Shown here piece after piece: positions 1 through 6,238 of a stretch of 9,137 bases of DNA. This stretch comes from Actinomycetes bacterium. Lineage in GTDB: Bacteria > Actinomycetota > Acidimicrobiia > Acidimicrobiales > RAAP-2. The DNA lies in contig JAJYWG010000403.1 of the NCBI GenBank assembly GCA_021791615.1, positions 1-9,137 on the forward strand. Direction: 5' to 3'. Below the pieces are notes generated by a model. The model was not told the DNA's origin, searched no databases, and was given only the letters and a program-made list of their open reading frames with translations. A program made the translations under genes and the position numbers. Position 1 is the first letter of the stretch. Every line of letters starts with the position of its first letter.

Positions 1-115
1 TCGGTGGGCGTCTATCGAGCAAAACGCTCGGGGCCAGCGCCGCCAGGGTCTGGAGCAACGATTTGTCGACCGGGCCACAAAGCTCAGCCGTAACTACGTC
101 CACCGTCCTACTACC
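1..115 (-). promoter_or_regulatory. Leader element copy L1 (dual hairpin), truncated by window edge
   Basis: Read on the minus strand, this is one of three copies of a dispersed leader element. The 22-bp core at 41-62 is identical to 4959-4980 (minus) and 7129-7150 (plus). Hairpin 1 is CCAG-ACC-CTGG (43-53). A 12-nt linker leads to hairpin 2, a perfect CGAGC-GTTTT-GCTCG (16-30). Similarity to L2 continues upstream through a shared GCTGAGC block and a GGTAG about 51 nt before the core, and downstream into AGACGCC before the sequence ends. By analogy with L2 and L3, an SD and a minus-strand gene should lie just left of the window. The upstream part overlaps the decayed end of the isomerase remnant. 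No convincing promoter is visible; TTGCGC-17-TAGGAC is a weak possibility. Confidence 0.6.
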
Positions 116-158
116 GGTGGCGGTGTTGCGCAAGCCGGTCGGGGGGCTCGTCTCGGAA

Positions 159-572
159 TCACTGCGCGCATTTTTCTGCCTCCTCGGGCGTGGCTGCTTC
201 GCCGGTGCCGATGGCCCGGAGCGGCCCGTAGGCGATGACCGCCGCGGCCAACACTTCGGCTGGCCGGTCGCCAGGCGCTGTGGCCACCCGCCGGCGCACC
301 TTCTTTTCGGCGACGCCAGGGTGACGCTAGCGGGTGGTCTCGCCGACGTAGAGGACCGCACGCATCGCGTGCCGGTAGGTCGAGCTGTCACGCACGACCT
401 CGTCGGTCTCACCGCAAAGCTTGCGGCGCTCGGAGTGCCTGGCGAGCACGTAGCGAACATCCAGCGCGGCGGGCATCCCTGCGCTCACCTCACCGGTGTA
501 GGCACCTGCGTCGGCGAAATGACAGGATTGCGCGCAGAGCACACTAGGACGGCGGTAGCGGTGCGGCTGGAG
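159..572 (-). pseudogene. tpiA: Triosephosphate isomerase remnant
   Basis: One minus-strand frame keeps the middle of triosephosphate isomerase (TIM), the glycolytic enzyme that interconverts dihydroxyacetone phosphate and glyceraldehyde 3-phosphate. Visible TIM blocks are [11 protein letters not shown], the catalytic-His block HSERR (normally preceded by Gly, here Arg), a match to the GETDELV region, YVGET, and AIGTGEAATPEEAE. An in-frame TAG at 327-329 interrupts the gene, and alignment resumes in the same frame until a TGA at 159-161. The catalytic-Glu motif AYEPVWAIGTG reads AYGPLRAIGTG, so the essential Glu is lost. The N-terminal ~55-60 residues, including the Asn/Lys pair, and the C-terminal barrel strands with the YGGS phosphate loop are missing or unrecognisable. 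The remnant directly abuts the stop codon of the PRC gene. It is a clear pseudogene; a source outside this locus cannot be excluded. Confidence 0.85.
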
Positions 573-573
573 G

Positions 574-1287
574 TCACCCCTCGTCGGCGAGGTCGACCGG
601 TGGCAGGTCGCCCACCTCGTCCTTGGTGAGGTTGAGCTGGACGCCGTCGTCGACGCCGGTCACGGCGCCGATCGGGATGGCGACCCTCTTTTTGCCCCAC
701 AGGTGCCCTTCGTCGAGCAGGACGTGCGTTACGCGGTGATCGCTCGGGTCGATGACCAGCCCCTGCACCTTTCCGATGGGGCCGTCGGTGGCGTGGACGT
801 GTTCGCCACGGCGCACCTCAACCTCACCGGCTGGGACACGGTCGGAGGTGATCGGCTGGGGACCAGCGTTCATGCCCATGCCCATGCCCATTCCGCCCAT
901 CATGCCCATCCCGCCCATGCCCATCCCCAGTCCGTAGTAGGGATGGGAGAGCATCTGGTCCTGCCCGTAGCCCCACTGCCCGCGTGCTCCGGGCAGGAAC
1001 CGGGTCTCTTCGGCGTCCTCGAGGTCTTCGAACTGCGCCATGGTGCAGCGCAGGCGGATCTCGGTTCCAGAAGAGCCCACTAGCTCGATCGGGACGAGAT
1101 GGCCCGTTCCTTGACGGTGCTTCTCCTCGACGACGAGATGGGTGAGCGCCCGTGCGACGGGGTCGACGACCACGCGTCGCAGTTCCCCGCAGGGCCCGTC
1201 GCTGCAGGACACGTCGCTTCCGATGGTGAACTCCGTGGTTTCGACCGAGCTATGCGAAGTGTCGGCTCTGGCACCTTGTGTTTTCAT
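574..1287 (-). CDS. PRC-barrel-like protein with Met/Gly-rich linker
   Basis: A 237-residue protein, probably cytoplasmic, since no signal peptide or membrane segment is seen. It has two similar beta-rich halves: residues ~19-90 ([21 protein letters not shown]) and ~153-233 ([28 protein letters not shown]). Both follow the PRC-barrel-like pattern of a DGxxGxVxxLVVDP strand pair followed by TH(L/V)(V/L). Between them, residues 104-145 carry Gln/Gly/Tyr and a Met-Gly run with nine Met in 20 residues (121-140). PRC-barrel proteins are often stress- or surface-associated and their ligands are mostly unknown; a metal-binding role for the Met run is only a guess. The ATG start at 1287 is supported by a strong upstream SD (GGAAGGAAG). 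The gene lies 66 nt after the kinase remnant and is the last intact gene of the minus-strand cluster. Confidence 0.85.
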   Translation of the reverse strand: MKTQGARADTSHSSVETTEFTIGSDVSCSDGPCGELRRVVVDPVARALTHLVVEEKHRQGTGHLVPIELVGSSGTEIRLRCTMAQFEDLEDAEETRFLPGARGQWGYGQDQMLSHPYYGLGMGMGGMGMMGGMGMGMGMNAGPQPITSDRVPAGEVEVRRGEHVHATDGPIGKVQGLVIDPSDHRVTHVLLDEGHLWGKKRVAIPIGAVTGVDDGVQLNLTKDEVGDLPPVDLADEG

Positions 1288-1353
1288 GTCGCTTCCTTCC
1301 TTTCTTGTAGTTGCTATGGGACCCAGTCGGGGGCCCGTCGGTGCAGACGGTGG

Positions 1354-1950
1354 TCAGCCCGACGACGTGGGGTGGGAGACGCCGACAGGTCGCCAGCGCC
1401 GGGCCCAGGTTTCGAGTAGGTCTACACAGGCGTCGATGTCGATTGCCGTGGTATCGATGACGAGGTGGAAGTGGGAGGCATCGGTCATCTCGGTGCCGTA
1501 GAGGTGGCGGGCATACGCGTCGCGGGCCCGGTCGCTTTCGCGCTGAAGCCTGTTCGCGGTCGCCTCGTCGAGGTGGTCGTGGGCCATCGCTCGGGCGATG
1601 CGCGCTTCGAGGGGCCCGTCGAGGCGCACCCGCAAGGCGTTCGGGTACTCGGCCAAGACGATGGTCGACGCCCGCCCGAGCACCACCCCACCGGTGGTCG
1701 CGGCCACCTGCCACAAGACGAGCTCGGTCGCTTGCTTCAAGAGGTCCTCGTCACCGCTGGCGTCGCCGGCGTCGAGGAGCTGGACACCGTAGAGGCTGGT
1801 GGCCCTGCTCATCTTTGCCAGGGCTCGGACGATCCCGTGGCTGGTGCGGTCATCGTGGCTGAGCGCCTCTTCGAGGGGGATGGCGAGGGCCGCGGCTGCG
1901 GCCGCGGGGATGGCACGGTCGAGGAAGACCAGACCCAGGCGCTCGGCGAG
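1354..1950 (-). pseudogene. Cytidylate-kinase-like protein, 3' part only
   Basis: About 198 codons of a cytidylate-kinase-like family protein (AAA_26-type P-loop kinase of unknown substrate). Recognisable blocks are LAERLGLVFLDRAIP near the start, GGVVLGRASTIVLAEYPNALRVRL, DGPLEARIARAM, and the lid-like RESDRARDAYARHLYG followed by FHLVIDTTAIDI. Full-length members begin with an ISR-type P-loop segment of roughly 20-25 residues before AERLG. That part is absent here, and the upstream sequence in this frame is antisense-like or out-of-frame MFS DNA. The fragment has no start codon or SD of its own at the junction, and the ATP-binding loop is missing, so it should not be an active kinase. The frame stays open through to its natural stop, which suggests the event is recent. 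Confidence 0.8.
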
Positions 1951-2543
1951 GCAGGGGCCAGTCGCCACTCGACCGGGCCGAGCAGTCCCCCGAGGATGAG
2001 GCCCATGAACGAGCCGGCGATGGCGGCCACCGCGTTGACGCCGAGGGCGAGGCCACGTTGGTCCTCGGGGAAGGCGTCGGTCAGGATGGCGCTCGAGTTC
2101 GCCATCAAGAACGCTCCCCCCAGGCCTTGGAGCACCCGCATCCCGATCAGCCAGAGGGCGCCGTCGACCCCGGTCATCCACGTCACCCCGAGGAAGATGG
2201 AGAAGACGGTGAAGATCGCGAAGCCGAGGTTGTACATCTTCACCCGGCCGTACATGTCGCCCAGGCGTCCGAAGCTCACGACCAGCACGGCCGTCACGAG
2301 CAGGTAGCCCATGAGCAGCCATAGGAAGTAGGTCGTGTTCGAGGCGAGCAGCGGGTTCATCTTGATGCCCCGGAAGATGTCGGGCAGCGCGATGAGCACG
2401 ATCGAAGCGTTCATCGCCGCCATCAAGACGCCGATCGTGGTGTTCGACAGGGCGGTCCACTTGTACCTGGGGCCAGTGGATCCCGCGCCGAGGGGGCCAG
2501 GCCCGACCGCGTCCTTTCGGGGTGCGGGCGGTGCGCTCGTCAT
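1951..2543 (-). pseudogene. MFS transporter, N-terminal half only
   Basis: The start at 2543 (ATG, preceded by AGGAAGAG) encodes an MFS drug/proton antiporter of the EmrB/QacA (DHA2-like) type, an inner-membrane exporter. Visible membrane segments are at residues ~33-53, 71-91, 105-121, 129-149 and 164-190. The MFS loop motif A is GRLGDMYGR (92-100). RVLQGLGGAFLMANS (136-150) and the motif-C-like GSFMGLILGG (177-186) also fit the family. At LGPVEWRL (about residue 195, position ~1960) the family sequence stops. In full-length proteins this is followed by RLVFLVSVPIG-type sequence and eight or so more helices. Here the frame runs 49 residues into out-of-frame kinase DNA and stops at 1809. The gene starts 94 nt after ftsH and is probably co-transcribed. 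The product would be a ~244-residue half transporter, presumably non-functional. Confidence 0.85.
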
Positions 2544-2637
2544 CAGGCGCTTCTCTTCCTGTTGTGGAGCCGTGCACCTGCCCGGCGCTCAGTGGTAGGC
2601 AGCAACGACTGGCCCTCAGGCGCCCACTGGAGCGCCC

Positions 2638-4659
2638 TCATTGTCGGGAGCGCACTGGAGGGGGGCCCCCAGGCGTTATGACTGCGGCGTGCTGACTGGG
2701 CCCGGCCTGGGCTCTCGGTTCGGCGCGAGCCGGTGCCATCGCTGCCACTTGGGGCACCACCGCCCGCGTCGGACCTGCGCGTCGTTCCGGCATCCCGGCG
2801 ATCGCTGCCAGGTCCGACCCGTCCACCGTCTCGCGCTCGAGGAGCAGGTCGACGACCCGGCCGAGCATGCCGCGGTGTGCGCGCAGCACATCGGTCGCCC
2901 GGGTCGCGGCTTCTCGGACGAACCGGGCGACCTCGGTGTCGATGGCCCGTTGGGTTGCCTCGGCATAGGGGCGGCCGGCAAAGGGGTTGTCACGGCTCGG
3001 GCCTTCTGGCCCGTAGCCGATCGGGCCGACCTCAGTCGAGAAACCCCACTCGCGCACCATGCGCGTTGCCAGGTCGGTCGCACCGGCCAAGTCGTTCGAC
3101 GCGCCGGTGGAGGGCTCACCGAGGACGAGGATCTCGGCGGCGCGCCCACCGAGGCGCACTGCGAGCGTGTCGGTGAGGTAGCTCTCGGGGTAGAGGTGGC
3201 GCTCGGAGATGGGGAGCTGCTCGGTGACCCCGAGAGCTGCGCCACGGGGCAGGATCGTGACCTTGGCCACCGGGTCGGCGTGCTCGGAGAGGAGCGCCAC
3301 GAGCGCGTGGCCGGCTTCGTGGACGGCGACGGCGTGCTTCTCCTCGGGGAGCAGCGCGTTCGAGGTGTCACGCCGGCCGATGAGCAGCCGGTCGCGTGCC
3401 GCGTCGAAGTCGGCCGCGGAGATGACGGCGCGCCGTGCTCGCACCGCGTTGATCGCCGCCTCGTTCACGAGGTTGGCCAGGTCGGCGCCGGAGAACCCCG
3501 GCGTGCCCCGCGACACGGCGTCGAGATCGACGTGGGGGCCGAGCTTCTTGGTCTTGGCATGGATGGCGAGGATGGCCGTACGCTCTTTTTGGTTGGGAAG
3601 GGGGATCTCGACGGTCCGGTCGAAGCGCCCCGGTCGCAGCAGCGCGGTGTCGAGGATCTCGGCCCTGTTGGTCGCCGCCATGACGACCACGGCGGCACCC
3701 GGCTCGAAGCCGTCCATGTCCGAGAGCAGCTGGTTGAGCGTCTGCTCGCGCTCGTCGTTGGAGCCGAAGCCGCCCGGGCCGCGCCGGCCACCGATGGCGT
3801 CGATCTCGTCGATGAAGATGATCGACGGCGAACGCTTGCGGGCGTCGGCGAAGAGGTCCCGGACCCTGGACGCGCCGACGCCGACGAACATCTCGACGAA
3901 GCTCGACCCCGACAGGGCGAAGAACGGGACACCGGCCTCGCCGGCGACCGCCCTCGCCAGGTGCGTCTTGCCGGTCCCGGGTGGTCCCACCATGAGCACG
4001 CCTTTCGGGCCGACCGCACCGGCCGCCGCGTAGCGGCCCGGGTGCTTCAAGAAGTCGACGACCTCCATGACCTCGGCCTTGGAGCCCTCATAGCCGGCGA
4101 TGTCGGAGAAGCGGGTGGTAGGCCGCTCCTCGTCGTAGACCTTGGCCTTGGACTTGCCGATGCCCATGATCCCGCCGAGCCCGCCCCCCATCTGCTTGCG
4201 GCTCTTGCGGCCGAGCCAGACGAAGACCCCGATGATGAGGACAAAGGGCAACAAGAAGCCGAGCACGCTGAGCAGCGAGCTGGTGGAGGGGATGGTACCG
4301 GTCACCTGCACCTTGTGGGCACGCAGGAGGGGTGGGAGCGCGGTGTCGTTCAAGGCGGTTGGGATTTGGGAGGTGTAGGCGCCGCCACCGTGGAGCGTGC
4401 CGGTGACCGAACCCGCTGATGTGATCGTCGCCGTCGACACCTTGTTCGCCGTCACCTCGTTCACAAAGCCGGTGTAGGTCAAGGTGCGAGTTGGCGTGCC
4501 CTTGGAACCCGGGTGGAGGAGCAGAAGGAGCGCCAGGGCTGTAACGGCCACCAGGACCAACACCCGCCAGCGCGGCCGAGCGGGGGTCGGTGCCGGCAGC
4601 GGTGAGCGCTGGTTGGGCGGACCGGGACGAGCCGGGGCCGTGCGGTTGGCGCCCGTCAC
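2638..4659 (-). CDS. ftsH: FtsH-type ATP-dependent zinc metalloprotease
   Basis: A membrane-anchored AAA+ protease that extracts and degrades membrane and unstable cytosolic proteins as a hexamer. Counting from the GTG at 4659 (673 residues): a Pro-rich N-terminus, TM1 ~31-48, a short extracytoplasmic domain, TM2 ~129-150, Walker A GPPGTGKT 225-232, pore motif FVGVG 258-262, Walker B IIFIDE 280-285, second region of homology with Arg342 and Arg345, zinc site HEAGH 447-451 and likely third ligand Asp523. A Pro/Ala-rich tail of ~45 residues follows the protease domain. All catalytic residues are present. The frame could also open at GTG 4698 or 4692, but GTG 4659 overlaps the stop of the upstream small ORF (GTGA) with AAGG 8 nt upstream, which suggests translational coupling. 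Actinomycetes usually carry a housekeeping FtsH; this shorter-tailed copy in an accessory setting may be a second paralogue. Confidence 0.95.
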   Translation of the reverse strand: MTGANRTAPARPGPPNQRSPLPAPTPARPRWRVLVLVAVTALALLLLLHPGSKGTPTRTLTYTGFVNEVTANKVSTATITSAGSVTGTLHGGGAYTSQIPTALNDTALPPLLRAHKVQVTGTIPSTSSLLSVLGFLLPFVLIIGVFVWLGRKSRKQMGGGLGGIMGIGKSKAKVYDEERPTTRFSDIAGYEGSKAEVMEVVDFLKHPGRYAAAGAVGPKGVLMVGPPGTGKTHLARAVAGEAGVPFFALSGSSFVEMFVGVGASRVRDLFADARKRSPSIIFIDEIDAIGGRRGPGGFGSNDEREQTLNQLLSDMDGFEPGAAVVVMAATNRAEILDTALLRPGRFDRTVEIPLPNQKERTAILAIHAKTKKLGPHVDLDAVSRGTPGFSGADLANLVNEAAINAVRARRAVISAADFDAARDRLLIGRRDTSNALLPEEKHAVAVHEAGHALVALLSEHADPVAKVTILPRGAALGVTEQLPISERHLYPESYLTDTLAVRLGGRAAEILVLGEPSTGASNDLAGATDLATRMVREWGFSTEVGPIGYGPEGPSRDNPFAGRPYAEATQRAIDTEVARFVREAATRATDVLRAHRGMLGRVVDLLLERETVDGSDLAAIAGMPERRAGPTRAVVPQVAAMAPARAEPRAQAGPSQHAAVITPGGPPPVRSRQ

Positions 4660-4904
4660 CTCTCGGCCTTGGGCAAGAGCGCTCGTGGGCACACCCACGA
4701 CCGAACGGCAGCAGCTTGGCTCATAGCCGGTTCTGGGCCACGACCCCGGGCAACGGGCCGTCCGTTCGGCCCGCGGTCGCCGAATCGGTAGGGGTCTACG
4801 ACGGGCAGGGCACCGGCCTCGGAGCGGCGGGCTGCACCAACGCCGACGGCATGCCGGTCTGCGCAGTCGATCTCGAGGAGCTGGCCCGATGGGCAGGTCT
4901 CCAA
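4656..4904 (-). CDS. Small ORF upstream of and coupled to ftsH
   Basis: An 82-residue hypothetical protein opening with TTG at 4904, 5 nt after AAGGAG (4915-4910). That SD is in the same place relative to the leader element as the SD of the STAS gene at 7194. Codon third positions are mostly G or C. The product begins LETCPSGQLLEIDCADRH and ends in an Arg/Ala-rich stretch. It has three Cys and no membrane segment, and I recognise no family. Its TGA (4658-4656) overlaps the likely GTG start of ftsH in a GTGA arrangement. It could be a genuine small protein acting with FtsH, a leader ORF whose translation controls ftsH, or the decayed remains of a gene once served by the L2 leader. Existence is moderately supported and function is unknown. 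Confidence 0.5.
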   Translation of the reverse strand: METCPSGQLLEIDCADRHAVGVGAARRSEAGALPVVDPYRFGDRGPNGRPVARGRGPEPAMSQAAAVRSWVCPRALLPKAER

Positions 4905-4908
4905 CGTT

Positions 4909-5033
4909 GCTCCTTTGCTCCTAGGCGTCTTTTCGACCATGACGCTCGGGGTCAGTGCCGCCAGGGTCTGGAGCAACGATGTCGCAGACCGGGCCCGAGA
5001 GGCTCAGCTGCAACGACTGCCCACAACCCTACC
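4909..5033 (-). promoter_or_regulatory. Leader element copy L2 (dual hairpin) ahead of small ORF/ftsH
   Basis: Minus-strand copy of the dispersed leader. The core at 4959-4980 is identical to L1 and L3. Hairpin 1 is CCAG-ACC-CTGG (4961-4971). After a 12-nt linker comes hairpin 2, CGAGC-GTCAT-GGTCG (4934-4948), with one G/G mismatch. Downstream similarity to L3 runs through AAAGACGCC(T/C)AGGA to AAGGAGC(A/G)ACG, so the ribosome-binding region is part of the conserved unit. A GGTAG lies about 51 nt upstream of the core, as in L1. A TTGCAT is present further upstream, but its spacing to TAGGGT (12 nt) is too short for an ordinary promoter, so the promoter is unresolved. Confidence 0.65.
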
Positions 5034-5330
5034 CCCCGAAACGATGCAAGCCGAGTGCGCGGGCACGGTTCTCGGGCAATGTGACGTGAGCCAACAGGGC
5101 GGGGGCGCCGGGACCCGCCTCGCCCACCAGAGCAACAGCAGTGGACGATCGGCTGGCTGCGTGTCAGCTGTTCCAAAGACTCGGCTGCCATGAGCACGCG
5201 GTTGTCCCTCGCCGACCGAGCGTGCAGAATGGCCGCTATGGGGCGTGCCTGCCAGCTCGGCGACGCTCGATCGAGACCCCGTTGTGGCGTCCCTCCGTTC
5301 TCGTAGCCAGTCAGCCAGAGGAAGGACATA
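5034..5330. other. Divergent intergenic region between ftsH and GAF-ANTAR units
   Basis: I see no convincing gene in this stretch between the two divergent units. It contains a GC-rich potential hairpin, GGCGGG (5098-5103) with CCCGCC (5114-5119), with no following T-run. It also holds a candidate plus-strand promoter at 5202-5230 and the roughly 95-nt untranslated leader of the plus-strand unit. The SD for the 32-codon leader ORF, AGGAAGGA at 5319-5326, is at the right end. Confidence 0.5.
5202..5230 (+). promoter_or_regulatory. Candidate promoter of leader ORF/GAF-ANTAR unit
   Basis: TTGTCC (5202-5207), a 17-nt spacer and CAGAAT (5225-5230) resemble a housekeeping promoter: 3 of 6 and 4 of 6 consensus matches, with ideal spacing. 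Transcription would begin near 5237, about 95 nt before the ATG at 5331. It lies in the only gap available for a promoter of this strand. Confidence 0.35.
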
Positions 5331-5429
5331 ATGATGATCGGGGATCGCGCTCTTGAGGTACCGGTGCCCGACGGTGCGCCTCGGCTCCGCATGCGACGGC
5401 GTCGGGGCGGCGGGCTGGGACGGTCATGA
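5331..5429 (+). CDS. 32-codon leader ORF overlapping the first GAF-ANTAR gene
   Basis: A short frame starting with two ATG codons (5331, 5334) behind the clearest SD in this part of the window (AGGAAGGA, 5319-5326). It ends with TGA at 5427-5429, overlapping the ATG of the GAF-ANTAR gene (5426) as ATGA. The peptide begins MMIGDRALEVPVPDG and becomes Arg/Gly-rich, including four consecutive Arg. The downstream gene has only a weak SD of its own, so coupled translation through this ORF is plausible. The ATG is not in frame with the regulator, so this is not simply an alternative start. The peptide itself matches no family I know. A sequencing indel joining it to the regulator cannot be fully excluded. 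Confidence 0.55.
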   Translation: MMIGDRALEVPVPDGAPRLRMRRRRGGGLGRS

Positions 5430-6154
5430 CGAGCCGACGCCGAGCGAGGATCCTGGACTTTCTGGGAGAGGTTGGCGATCCCGATACCTCGCTCGACTGG
5501 CTCTGTGGCACCTGCGCCCAGGAGCTCGGGGTGAGCGGGGCGGCGGTGGCGCTGATCCTCTCCGGCCACGACCCTGGCAACATCGCCGCCTCCGACGAGG
5601 TGGCCGCAGCCGTCGTGGACCTGCAGTTCAGCACCGGCGAAGGGCCTGCCATCGACGCCCATCGCAGCCGACGGGCTGTCCTCGAGCCAGAACTGAGCTC
5701 CTCAACTCGCTGGCCAGCCTTCACTCCCGAGGCGGTCGCGGTCGGGGCGGCAGCGGTCTTCACTCTGCCCCTGCAGGTCGGCGCGGCGCGCTTTGGGGCC
5801 TTGACACTCTATCGCGACCGGCCCGGGCCCCTCGGCGAGGGGGTTCTCACCGACGCGCTGGCCATGGCCGAGGTGGCTTGCGAGATCACGCTGGGCCTGC
5901 AGGCCCAGGTGCCGCCCGGGTCACTCCACGAGGTCCTCGACCAGCTCGCCGCCAAGCGCACCGAGCTCTACCAGGCCACGGGCATGGTCATGGTGCAGCT
6001 CGACGCCGGCCCTGCCGAGGCCGTTGCCGCTATCCGGGCGCGGGCGTACGCCACCGGCCGGCCGGTGGGCGAGGTGGCCGCCGACGTGGTCGCGCGAAGG
6101 TTCCGCTTCGACCAGGATGGAGCGGTGACGCCACCGGGAAGCCCGCAGCGGTGA
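5426..6154 (+). CDS. GAF-ANTAR domain regulator 1
   Basis: A 242-residue cytosolic protein. A GAF sensor domain spans about residues 22-155 (LCGTCAQELGVSGAAVALI..FSTGEGPAIDAHRS..WPAFTPEA..VFTLPLQVGAARFGALTLYR). A C-terminal ANTAR domain spans ~175-226 (AKRTELYQATGMVMVQLDAGPAEAVAAIRARAYATGRPVGEVAADVV), which would form the three-helix RNA-binding module. ANTAR proteins such as AmiR, NasR and EutV bind tandem hairpins in nascent RNA and act as antiterminators; the GAF domain would bind an unknown ligand or respond to a partner. The start at 5426 overlaps the leader ORF stop. The second GAF-ANTAR gene follows 84 nt after the stop, with two hairpins between. The GAF domain lacks an obvious Cys/His metal or haem site. 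Domain assignment is confident; signal and targets are unknown. Confidence 0.9.
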   Translation: MTSRRRARILDFLGEVGDPDTSLDWLCGTCAQELGVSGAAVALILSGHDPGNIAASDEVAAAVVDLQFSTGEGPAIDAHRSRRAVLEPELSSSTRWPAFTPEAVAVGAAAVFTLPLQVGAARFGALTLYRDRPGPLGEGVLTDALAMAEVACEITLGLQAQVPPGSLHEVLDQLAAKRTELYQATGMVMVQLDAGPAEAVAAIRARAYATGRPVGEVAADVVARRFRFDQDGAVTPPGSPQR

Positions 6155-6161
6155 ACACCAG

Positions 6162-6200
6162 CCAGGCCGAGCCTGGACGATGATGGGGGTGGTCGACCCC
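6162..6200 (+). ncRNA. Tandem perfect hairpins between the two GAF-ANTAR genes
   Basis: Two perfect stem-loops lie in the 84-nt gap: CCAGGC-CGA-GCCTGG (6162-6176) and GGGGT-GGTCG-ACCCC (6186-6200), separated by 9 nt. They sit 22 nt before the first AGGAGG of the next gene. The geometry (3-nt loop, 9-nt linker, 5-nt loop) resembles that of leader elements L1-L3, and hairpin 1 shares CCAG..CTGG ends with theirs, but the primary sequence is otherwise different. Neither hairpin is followed by a T-run, so they are not ordinary terminators. This could be an ANTAR-binding site, an mRNA processing or stability element, or chance in GC-rich DNA. Confidence 0.5.
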
Positions 6201-6238
6201 ACTCGGTGCCGGCTCGAACACGAGGAGGTGAGGAGGTC

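Noticed and set aside
63..629. 188-codon plus-strand open frame
   Set aside because: It is antisense to the triosephosphate isomerase remnant and the end of the PRC gene.
2618..2636. Terminator after ftsH (GGCGC..GCGCC)
   Set aside because: The stem is only 5 bp with an 8-nt loop and no T-run on the minus strand, and the next gene follows closely in the same direction.
2641..4419. Long plus-strand open frame opposite ftsH
   Set aside because: It is the antisense shadow of a gene with unmistakable AAA+ and HEAGH motifs; its own translation is Gly/Arg/Asp-rich with no family pattern and no SD.
4909..5033. Repeat as a conserved coding segment (ARVWSNDV-type translation)
   Set aside because: Copies differ by one-nucleotide indels in the linker, while stems and the SD region are preserved, which fits an RNA or DNA element better than a protein.
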